Source: Streptomyces subrutilus
Lineage (GTDB): Bacteria; Actinomycetota; Actinomycetes; Streptomycetales; Streptomycetaceae
Length of the DNA stretch: 64,000 nt
Direction of reading: 5' to 3'
Assembly (NCBI RefSeq): GCF_008704535.1
Contig: NZ_CP023701.1
Coordinates: 4,692,001 to 4,756,000, forward strand
In this document: one piece after another, positions 1 through 6,743 of the stretch
How positions within the stretch are numbered: the stretch's first letter is position 1
How the letters are laid out: each line of letters starts with the position of its first letter
The notes under the pieces: generated by a model
Database searches by the model: none
What the model was told of the DNA's origin: nothing
The model's input: only the letters and a program-made list of their open reading frames with translations
Made by a program: the position numbers and the translations under genes

Positions 1-21
1 GTCACTGACTGTGCCGGTCAT
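1..21 (-). CDS. Possible first codons of a gene leaving the window to the left (murA candidate)
   Basis: On the minus strand an ATG at position 21 opens a frame reading MTGTVSD up to the edge. In Streptomyces the gene next to a yqgE homologue in this orientation is usually murA (UDP-GlcNAc enolpyruvyl transferase), whose product starts with a similar short MT-x-D sequence. That is inference from remembered gene order; only seven codons are visible and no strong ribosome binding site precedes them. The stretch from 22 to 283 would be the divergent promoter region; it contains the direct repeat GTCATGAAT (near 18 and 117) and no convincing gene. Confidence 0.3.
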
Positions 22-283
22 GAATCTCGCGTTCCGGGAGGGGTGGGCAGGGGGCCAGGGAAAAGAGTAAGGGCCTCCACCCCCGTGTTCGCATGGCTGA
101 CGCGCCCGTAGGACTGTCATGAATTCGGCACAACACCCTCCGTATCCACCCCATGGCGGAGTGTCGCGTTCCGCCCCGGCCCGGCGCACGCCCCCCGTCC
201 TGCCGCCGGGCGCCCTGAGCTGCGCGTGATCGGATCTCGCCGCCCGCGTCCCCCGCGGCGCGAATGTGCGAGACCATGTCGGC

Positions 284-844
284 ATGACCGAGGTGTCCTC
301 CCTCACAGGGCGGTTGCTCGTGGCCACCCCCGCCCTCGCGGACCCGAATTTCGACCGCGCGGTGGTGCTGCTGCTCGACCACGACGAGCAGGGCTCCCTC
401 GGCGTCGTCCTCAACCGGCCGACGCCCGTGGGCGTCGGCGACGTCCTGCTGTCCTGGGCGCCGCTGGCCGGTGATCCCGGCGTGGTCTTCCAGGGCGGGC
501 CGGTGGCGCTGGACTCGGCGCTGGGGGTGGCGGTCATTCCGGGTGAGGAGGGCCCGCTCGGCTGGCGCCGGGTGCACGGGGCCATCGGGCTGGTCGACCT
601 GGAGGCGCCGCCCGAACTGCTCGCCGCCGCCCTCGGATCGCTGCGCATCTTCGCCGGCTACTCCGGATGGGGGCCCGGCCAGCTGGAGCGGGAACTGGGC
701 GAGGGGGCCTGGTACGTGGTCGATTCGGAGCCCGGCGACGTCTCCTTCCCCGACCCGGAGCGGCTCTGGCGGGCGGTGCTGCGCCGCCAGCGCGGCGAGC
801 TCGCCATGGTCGCCACCTATCCGGACGACCCGTCGCTGAACTGA
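284..844 (+). CDS. YqgE/AlgH family protein
   Basis: A 186-residue protein of the YqgE/AlgH (DUF179) family. The N-terminal TGRLLVATPAL and the FDRAVVLLLDHDEQGSLGVVLNRP segment are the family hallmark, followed by a QGGPV motif and a C-terminal GYSGWGPGQLE motif. The length is normal for the family. The molecular role is not established. I choose the ATG at 284 over the in-frame GTG at 266 because the protein then begins MTEVSSLTGR, as is usual in Streptomyces. The next gene starts 29 bases downstream. No transmembrane segment or signal peptide is visible, so it is probably cytoplasmic. Confidence 0.9.
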   Translation: MTEVSSLTGRLLVATPALADPNFDRAVVLLLDHDEQGSLGVVLNRPTPVGVGDVLLSWAPLAGDPGVVFQGGPVALDSALGVAVIPGEEGPLGWRRVHGAIGLVDLEAPPELLAAALGSLRIFAGYSGWGPGQLERELGEGAWYVVDSEPGDVSFPDPERLWRAVLRRQRGELAMVATYPDDPSLN

Positions 845-860
845 CCCGGGCGGCGTTCAG

Positions 861-866
861 TACCCT
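861..866 (+). promoter_or_regulatory. -10 box of a probable leaderless promoter
   Basis: TACCCT ends seven bases before the ATG at 874, so transcription would start at or next to the start codon. It lies just after the yqgE-family stop codon, so the DUF3039 gene can be transcribed on its own. Confidence 0.5.
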
Positions 867-873
867 GGGTTGC

Positions 874-1158
874 ATGAGCACTCTTGAGCCCGAGCGCGGG
901 ACTGGCACGGGGACCCTCGTAGAGCCGACGCCGCAGGTGTCGCACGGTGACGGCGACCACGAGCGCTTCGCCCACTACGTCCAGAAGGACAAGATCATGG
1001 CGAGCGCGCTCGACGGGACCCCCGTCGTCGCGCTCTGCGGCAAGGTCTGGGTACCGGGCCGGGACCCGAAGAAGTACCCGGTCTGCCCCATGTGCAAGGA
1101 GATCTACGAGTCCATGGGCCCCGGTGGGGACAAGGACAAGGGCGGCAAGGACAAGTAG
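874..1158 (+). CDS. DUF3039 domain-containing protein
   Basis: A 94-residue protein with the actinobacterial DUF3039 signature. A central HYVQKDKIMASALDGTPV block is followed by two cysteine pairs, ALCGKVW and CPMCKEIYE, which look like a small zinc-binding site. The tail is lysine, aspartate and glycine rich (DKDKGGKDK). The function is unknown. The start is the ATG at 874; no good ribosome binding site precedes it, but a TACCCT box seven bases upstream suggests a leaderless message. A strong hairpin follows the gene. Confidence 0.88.
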   Translation: MSTLEPERGTGTGTLVEPTPQVSHGDGDHERFAHYVQKDKIMASALDGTPVVALCGKVWVPGRDPKKYPVCPMCKEIYESMGPGGDKDKGGKDK

Positions 1159-1174
1159 TCCGCCCGTAGCGGCA

Positions 1175-1228
1175 GTACCGAAGGCCCCCGGGGTGCGCTC
1201 AGGCGTACCCCGGGGGCCTTCGGCGTAC
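1175..1228 (+). terminator. Intrinsic terminator-like hairpin
   Basis: GTACCGAAGGCCCCCGGGGT (1175-1194) pairs with a near-perfect reverse complement at 1207-1228, leaving a loop of about 12 bases. It ends the yqgE-DUF3039 unit. As is common in Streptomyces there is no long T tract. Confidence 0.75.
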
Positions 1229-1234
1229 TAGGGT

Positions 1235-1280
1235 CTGCGCAACGAGCACTCTGTGGAACGGGCGTTGCGCAGGGTGCAAC
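1235..1280. promoter_or_regulatory. Operator-like inverted repeats upstream of the hexosaminidase gene
   Basis: CTGCGCAAC (1235-1243) and its reverse complement GTTGCGCAG (1264-1272) form a 9-bp inverted repeat. The second arm also begins a shorter repeat, GTTGC-N7-GCAAC (1264-1280). The elements fill most of the gap between the preceding terminator and the start at 1304, so binding of a repressor or activator here would control the gene. No DasR-type site is visible in this gap. The regulator is unknown. Confidence 0.4.
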
Positions 1281-1303
1281 TGGCTGCTGCGAAGGGCTGA
1301 CGC

Positions 1304-2974
1304 ATGGACCTGATCCCCCTACCCAGGGTCGCCGTGTTCCACGAGGAGGGCCGCCGCTACGCCTTCGGGCCCGAACCGGTCCTGACCGCCGGGCCGGGCG
1401 CCGAGGGCGTGGCCCGCTGGCTGCGCCGCGAACTCGGCGCGGCCACCGGCTGGAACCTCCCGGACGGCGGAGGCGCGGGCGGGCGCGGAGCGCGCGGTGA
1501 CATACGGCTGGCCGTCGACCCCGCGGTCGGCGCCGGCGCGGGCGGCGGCGCCGAGGGGCCCGCGGCGGAGGCGTACCGGCTCGACGTCGGCGCGGACGGC
1601 GTCGAGCTGACCGGAGCGAGCGCGGCCGGACTGTTCCGGGGCGCCCAGACGCTGCGTCAGCTGCTCGGGCCCGACGCGTACCGCAGGGCGCCGGTGGCGG
1701 GAGGGGAGTGGAGCCTGCCGTACGCCGGGATCGTGGACGCCCCCCGGTTCGGGTGGCGCGGGCTGATGCTCGACGTCGCCCGGCACTTCATGCCCAAGGA
1801 CGGGGTGCTGCGCTACATCGACCTGCTCGCCGCGCACAAGCTGAACGTGCTGCACCTGCACCTGACGGACGACCAGGGCTGGCGGATCGAGATCAAGCGC
1901 CACCCGCGGCTGACCGGGGTCGGCGCGTGGCGGGCGCGCTCCCGCTGGGGCCACCGGGCCTCGCCGCTGTGGGACGACACCCCGCACGGCGGCTTCTACA
2001 CCCAGGACGACATCCGCGAGATCGTCGCCTACGCCGCCGAACGGCACGTCCGGGTGGTCCCCGAGATCGACGTGCCCGGGCACGCGCAGGCCGCCATCGC
2101 CGCCTACCCGGAGCTGGGCAACACGGACGTGGTGGACACCGCGGCCCTGGGGGTGTGGGACGACTGGGGGGTCAACCCGAACGTGCTCGCCCCGACCGAG
2201 GCCGTGCTGCGCTTCTACGAGGGCGTGTTCGAGGAGGTGCTGGAGCTGTTCCCGGCCGAGGTCTCGCCCTTCGTGCACGTGGGCGGGGACGAGTGCCCCA
2301 AGGAGCAGTGGAAGGCCTCCGGAGTGGCGCAGGCCCGGATCGCCGAGCTGGGCGTGGACGGGGAGGACGGCCTCCAGTCCTGGTTCATCCGGCACTTCGA
2401 CGGCTGGCTCGCGCAGCGCGGCCGGCGGCTCATCGGCTGGGACGAGATCCTGGAGGGCGGTCTGGCCCCGGGCGCTGCCGTGTCCTCGTGGCGCGGGTAC
2501 GGGGGCGGGATCGCCGCCGCCGAGGCCGGCCACGACGTGGTGATGTGCCCCGAGCAGCAGGTGTACCTGGACCACCGTCAGGCGGCGGGCGAGGACGAGC
2601 CGGTGCCCATCGGGTACGTGCGCTCGCTGGAGGACGTGTACCGCTTCGAGCCGGTGCCGCCGGCCCTGTCCGCGGAGGCCGCGGCCCACGTGCTCGGCGC
2701 GCAGGCCAACGTGTGGACCGAGGTGATGGAGCACCAGGGCCGGGTCGACTACCAGGTGTTCCCGCGACTGGCCGCCTTCGCCGAAGCGGTGTGGTCGTGG
2801 CAGCCGGCCCCGGCCGAGCGGGACTTCGCCCGCTTCGAGGAACGCCTGGCGGCGCACTACGGGCGGCTGGACGCGCTCGGGGTCGAGTACCGGCCACCGG
2901 GCGGCCCGTTGCCCTGGCAGCGCAGGCCCGGCCTGCTCGGACGTCCGATCGAGGGCACGCCCCCGAACGTGTGA
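1304..2974 (+). CDS. Beta-N-acetylhexosaminidase (GH20), probably intracellular
   Basis: A 556-residue glycoside hydrolase family 20 enzyme, which releases terminal N-acetylhexosamine by substrate-assisted catalysis. The N-terminal GH20b-like domain covers about residues 10-140. The barrel contains HLHLTDDQGWRIEI (about 182-195) and the catalytic Asp-Glu pair in HVGGDECPKEQW (D329, E330), followed by GWDEILEGG and NVWTEVMEH. There is no signal peptide or lipobox, so it likely works inside the cell on imported chitobiose or other oligosaccharides. That fits the GlcNAc PTS genes at 50-54 kb, although they are far away. The ATG at 1304 is supported by GAAGGG about ten bases upstream. Paired inverted repeats precede the gene. 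Confidence 0.93.
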   Translation: MDLIPLPRVAVFHEEGRRYAFGPEPVLTAGPGAEGVARWLRRELGAATGWNLPDGGGAGGRGARGDIRLAVDPAVGAGAGGGAEGPAAEAYRLDVGADGVELTGASAAGLFRGAQTLRQLLGPDAYRRAPVAGGEWSLPYAGIVDAPRFGWRGLMLDVARHFMPKDGVLRYIDLLAAHKLNVLHLHLTDDQGWRIEIKRHPRLTGVGAWRARSRWGHRASPLWDDTPHGGFYTQDDIREIVAYAAERHVRVVPEIDVPGHAQAAIAAYPELGNTDVVDTAALGVWDDWGVNPNVLAPTEAVLRFYEGVFEEVLELFPAEVSPFVHVGGDECPKEQWKASGVAQARIAELGVDGEDGLQSWFIRHFDGWLAQRGRRLIGWDEILEGGLAPGAAVSSWRGYGGGIAAAEAGHDVVMCPEQQVYLDHRQAAGEDEPVPIGYVRSLEDVYRFEPVPPALSAEAAAHVLGAQANVWTEVMEHQGRVDYQVFPRLAAFAEAVWSWQPAPAERDFARFEERLAAHYGRLDALGVEYRPPGGPLPWQRRPGLLGRPIEGTPPNV

Positions 2975-3186
2975 CGGCCTGAACCGGAACTCTTCCTCGA
3001 TTTAGGTGTATACGGGGAAAAACGGGCGTCCGGCGGGGTCGGGCGGAAGGCGGCCCCGGCCGCCCGACCCTCGCGCCGGGCGGCCCGGAAGATGTGCCAG
3101 AGTTGCCACGTCCCGGCGGTGAGGACGTACCGTACGGCGGACAGGCGTGAGCGCCGGGACGGGGACATCGGGAAGGGGCAGCTGGG

Positions 3187-4104
3187 TTGACCACGCACGC
3201 ACCGCACGTACCGCACGCATGGGATTCGGCTCAGGGGTCCCAGGGGCCTCGGGCGGCGCAGTCCGTGACGCTGCCGGCCTCGCTCGACGAGGCCGTCGCG
3301 GCTCTCACGGCCATGCCCGCCGCCGTGCCCGTCGCCGGCGGCACCGACCTGATGGCCGCCGTCAACGCCGGGCAGCTGCGGCCCGCCGCGCTCGTCGGGC
3401 TGGGCCGGATCAACGAGATCCGCGGCTGGCAGTACCAGGACGGCCACGCGCTGCTCGGCGCCGGCCTCACCCACGCCCGGATGGGACGGCCGGATTTCGC
3501 CGCTCTGATCCCCGCCCTGGCCGCCGCCGCCCGCGCCGCCGGACCCCCGCAGATCCGCAACGCCGGCACCCTCGGCGGGAACATCGCCACCGCCGCGCCC
3601 ACCGGTGACGCCCTCCCGGTGCTGGCCGCGCTGGAGGCCGTACTCGTCATCGTCGGCCCGGAGGGATCGCGCGAGATCCCCGTCTCGTACCTGCTCGCCG
3701 GCCGCGAGATGCTGCGGCCCGGCGAGCTGATCGGCTTCGTGCGGGTGCCGCTGCTGCACGCGCCGCAGGTGTTCCTCAAGGCCACGGGACGGACCGGGCC
3801 GGGGCGCGCGGTGGCGTCCGTCGGCCTGGTCCTGGACCCCGCGCGCCGGGGCGTGCGCTGCGCGATCGGGGCGGTCGCCCCGATGCCGCTGCGCCCGCTG
3901 GAGGCCGAGCAGTGGGTGGCCTCGCTGATCGACTGGGACGCCGGACGGAGCCTGGCCCCCGAGGCGCTGGAGGCCTTCGGCGAGTACGTCGCGGCCGCCT
4001 GCGTGCCCGACCAGGGCGAACCGGTGGCTCCCGGAGTACTGCATCTGCGGCGGACGGTGGCCGTGCTGGCACGCAGGGCCCTGGGGAGGGCACTGACCTC
4101 ATGA
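3187..4104 (+). CDS. Molybdenum-hydroxylase family FAD-binding subunit
   Basis: A 305-residue FAD subunit of the xanthine dehydrogenase/CO dehydrogenase family. Both flavin-binding motifs are present: PVAGGTDLMAA (about 46-56) and PQIRNAGTLGGNIATAAPTGD (about 120-140), followed by the C-terminal CO-dehydrogenase flavoprotein-like domain. It would pass electrons from the [2Fe-2S] subunit to an acceptor. The only good start is a TTG at 3187 with GGAAGGGG about nine bases upstream. Its stop overlaps the ATG of the next gene (ATGA), so the two are translationally coupled. It is the first gene of a three-gene operon; its motifs are intact, unlike those of the large subunit. Confidence 0.9.
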   Translation: MTTHAPHVPHAWDSAQGSQGPRAAQSVTLPASLDEAVAALTAMPAAVPVAGGTDLMAAVNAGQLRPAALVGLGRINEIRGWQYQDGHALLGAGLTHARMGRPDFAALIPALAAAARAAGPPQIRNAGTLGGNIATAAPTGDALPVLAALEAVLVIVGPEGSREIPVSYLLAGREMLRPGELIGFVRVPLLHAPQVFLKATGRTGPGRAVASVGLVLDPARRGVRCAIGAVAPMPLRPLEAEQWVASLIDWDAGRSLAPEALEAFGEYVAAACVPDQGEPVAPGVLHLRRTVAVLARRALGRALTS

Positions 4105-6743
4105 GTGGGAACGGGAACGGGTACGTGAGCGGAGCGACTGGGGACCCCGGCGACGCGGGTTCCGCGAGCCCCGAATGGGGCTGGGAGCCGGTGCCGCACG
4201 GCGGCGAGTACGACTCGGACGCGACGGCCTTCGTGAAGCTGCCGCAGGACATGCTGGACGCGCTCGGCACCGGGGAGCCGCTCGCGGCGCCCGGGCACGG
4301 GTACGTGCCGCCGCCGATGATCGTGCCGCTCGGCTCGGTCACCACCGACCCCTCCGCCACGGGCACCTGGGCGCTTCCGGTGCAGTGGCCGGAGGCCGCC
4401 GGCTCGGTGCCCGCCGCACCGGCGCCCGGCACCGCCTCGGGCCGGGTGTCGGGCCAGGGCCCGGCCCCGGTGGGCGGGCCGATTCCGGCCACGATCCCGC
4501 TCCCGGCCTCGGTGGCGGCCGCGTACGCGCAGCCGGGCCGGGAAGCGGAGCAGGAACCGGAACCGGAACCGCGTCGGGAGGCGCAGCACGCGCCGCGGCA
4601 GGACGTCCGGCCGGAGTACGGGCAGGAGTTCGGGCCGGAGTTCGGACAGGAGTACGGGCAGGGCTACACGGCGGGCGAGGGCGCGCACCCCGGGCACGGC
4701 GGGTACGAGGGCCACGACCCGTACGCCGGGCAGGAGGGTTACGCGGGGCAGGAGGAGTACGCGGGCCAGGAGGGGTACGCGGACCACGACCCGTACGCCG
4801 GCCAGGGCGCGCAGTCCGGCCACGACCCCCGCCAGTCCGGCCACGACCCCGGCCAGGGCTACGACGCGCAGGGCGGTCAGGGCTTCCACGGCGGGCAGGA
4901 CCTGCACGGCGGTCAGCGGGACCCGCATGGCGGCCAGGACGCGCACCCGGGGCGGGACGGGCGTTCGGGGACGGGCGAGACCGCCGAGTGGCGGTTCCCC
5001 GACCCGGGTACGGACACCGGCACCGGGCAGTGGGCGCTGCCCGACGCGGTCCACCGGGCCGACGGGTCCGAGCTGCCCGAACCGTCCGTCCGCTCGGGCG
5101 AGTTCCGGCCGGCCGGGCTGGGCGCCGACTGGAGCCAGGCCCCCGCGACGCTGCCGGGCGGCGCCGCCGCGCCCTGGGCGAACCACCCCGACTTCGAGGG
5201 CGCGCGCGGCAACGCCGGGCAGCAGCCCTCCGGCGACCCCGCCGCGGACAGCGGCGTACTGCCCGGCACCGATGCCGCGGTGGCGGCGGCCGCGGCCGCC
5301 GCCGGACAGGTCCCCGCCGGCCCCGGCACGGGCGCGCTGCGCCGCGGGCCGCGCGTCCTGGGCGGCCCGGGGGTGGGCACCCCGCTCCCGGAGGGCGAGC
5401 CGGTCCACCCCGCCCCGCACGACATCGAGGCCGCGCACGGCACGGCGGCCCCGGGCGGGCTCGACCTGTTCGGGGGCGTGCGGACCGAGGCCGAGGCGGC
5501 CCCCGAACCCGAGCACCCCGCCCGGGACGCGGACGGCGACGGGCACGCTTTCGCCGCCTTCGGCCACGCGCCCGAGCAGCACCCGCGACCGGAGCCCGGC
5601 CCCGCGGCGGCCGGAGCCGGGCAGACGCCGGAGCCCGCGGAGGGCGCCGGGGACGAGGCGTTCGCGGGGGCCACGGACGAGGCGTCGGCGGGGGCCGGGG
5701 CGGTGGCCGAGCAGGAACCGGCCGCGGCACCGGAGCCGGAGCCCGAGCCCGAGCCGGGCCGTGGGGCGGAGTCCGGGCCGGAGTCCGGCGCCGGATCCGA
5801 CGCCGTCCCCGGGACTGCGCCGGTCGTGGCGTCGGACGGGGTCGCGCCGGAGGGTGCGGACGCAGGGGGCGCCGGGGCCGCGCCCGTGCCGGACGCGGAC
5901 ACCGCCGACCGTGCCGTGGCACCCCCGGAGGAGGGCGACGCGGTCGGTCTCCCGGGCGCGGGGGCGGCGTACGAAGAAGAGACCGATACCGAACCCGTCG
6001 CCCAGAACGAGCATCCGGCGGCCTCCTACGTCCTGCGCGTCAACGGCGCCGACCGGCCCGTCACCGGCGCCTGGATCGGCGAGTCCCTCCTCTACGTGCT
6101 GCGCGAACGCCTCGGCCTGGCCGGCGCCAAGGACGGCTGCTCGCAGGGCGAGTGCGGCGCCTGCGCCGTACAGGTCGACGGCCGGCTCGTCGCCTCCTGC
6201 CTGGTGCCCGCCGCGACGGCCGCCGGCAGCGAGGTGCGCACCGTCGAGGGACTCGCGACGGACGGGGAACTCTCGGACGTGCAGCAGGCGTTGTGCAGGT
6301 CGGGTGCGGTGCAGTGCGGGTTCTGCGTACCGGGCATGGCCATGACCATCCACGACCTGCTGGAGGGCAACCACGCCCCCAGCGAGCTGGAGACCCGGCA
6401 GGCGCTCTGCGGCAACCTGTGCCGCTGCTCCGGCTACGCGGGGGTCATCGGCGCCGTCCGCGAGGTCGTGGCCGAGCGGGCGGCGGCGGGCGCCGAGCCC
6501 CCGGCCGCGCCGGCCGGCCCGGCCGCTCCGGCGTCCTCGGAGACGGGCGCGCCCGGATCGGGCGCGGCGGATCACGGCGCGCCGGACCGCGGTGCGGCCG
6601 ATCACGGCGCGCCGGACCACGGTGCGTCCGATCACGGTGCGTCGGCGGCGCGCATTCCGCACCAGGCACCGCCCGGCGAGGGCGGGTTCCACGGCGCGCA
6701 CGGCGCCCACGGCCACGGCATCCACCACGGAGGCACGGAGTGA
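4101..6743 (+). CDS. [2Fe-2S] subunit with giant low-complexity extension
   Basis: An 880-residue protein whose recognisable part is the two-cluster [2Fe-2S] module at about residues 640-795. Plant-type cluster ligands are C680, C685, C688 and C700; the second cluster uses C739, C742, C774 and C776 (CGFC and CRC). Stand-alone subunits of this family are about 150-200 residues long. Here some 640 residues of Pro/Gly/Glu/Ala-rich sequence precede the domain, including a Gly-Tyr-Ala-Gly-Gln/His-Asp repeat stretch (about 195-290) and three WxxP motifs (TGTWALP about 87, AEWRFP about 293, TGQWALP about 308). A repetitive His-rich tail (ADHGAPD units, then HGAHGAHGHG) follows the domain. ATGA and GTGA overlaps link it to both neighbours. 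The extension is probably disordered; its role is unknown. Confidence 0.85.
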   Translation: MSGNGNGYVSGATGDPGDAGSASPEWGWEPVPHGGEYDSDATAFVKLPQDMLDALGTGEPLAAPGHGYVPPPMIVPLGSVTTDPSATGTWALPVQWPEAAGSVPAAPAPGTASGRVSGQGPAPVGGPIPATIPLPASVAAAYAQPGREAEQEPEPEPRREAQHAPRQDVRPEYGQEFGPEFGQEYGQGYTAGEGAHPGHGGYEGHDPYAGQEGYAGQEEYAGQEGYADHDPYAGQGAQSGHDPRQSGHDPGQGYDAQGGQGFHGGQDLHGGQRDPHGGQDAHPGRDGRSGTGETAEWRFPDPGTDTGTGQWALPDAVHRADGSELPEPSVRSGEFRPAGLGADWSQAPATLPGGAAAPWANHPDFEGARGNAGQQPSGDPAADSGVLPGTDAAVAAAAAAAGQVPAGPGTGALRRGPRVLGGPGVGTPLPEGEPVHPAPHDIEAAHGTAAPGGLDLFGGVRTEAEAAPEPEHPARDADGDGHAFAAFGHAPEQHPRPEPGPAAAGAGQTPEPAEGAGDEAFAGATDEASAGAGAVAEQEPAAAPEPEPEPEPGRGAESGPESGAGSDAVPGTAPVVASDGVAPEGADAGGAGAAPVPDADTADRAVAPPEEGDAVGLPGAGAAYEEETDTEPVAQNEHPAASYVLRVNGADRPVTGAWIGESLLYVLRERLGLAGAKDGCSQGECGACAVQVDGRLVASCLVPAATAAGSEVRTVEGLATDGELSDVQQALCRSGAVQCGFCVPGMAMTIHDLLEGNHAPSELETRQALCGNLCRCSGYAGVIGAVREVVAERAAAGAEPPAAPAGPAAPASSETGAPGSGAADHGAPDRGAADHGAPDHGASDHGASAARIPHQAPPGEGGFHGAHGAHGHGIHHGGTE

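Noticed and set aside
3231..6728. Very long open frame on the minus strand (over 1100 codons) opposite the molybdenum operon
   Set aside because: It is the mirror of real plus-strand genes. Stop codons are rare in all frames at this GC content, the translation is Arg/Gly/Ala-rich without domains, and it crosses two true gene borders.
4175..6739. An 855-codon upstream extension of the large-subunit frame
   Set aside because: It overlaps the [2Fe-2S] gene completely, the translation is low-complexity Arg/Gly/Ala, and the GTGA junction at 6740 gives a natural start.
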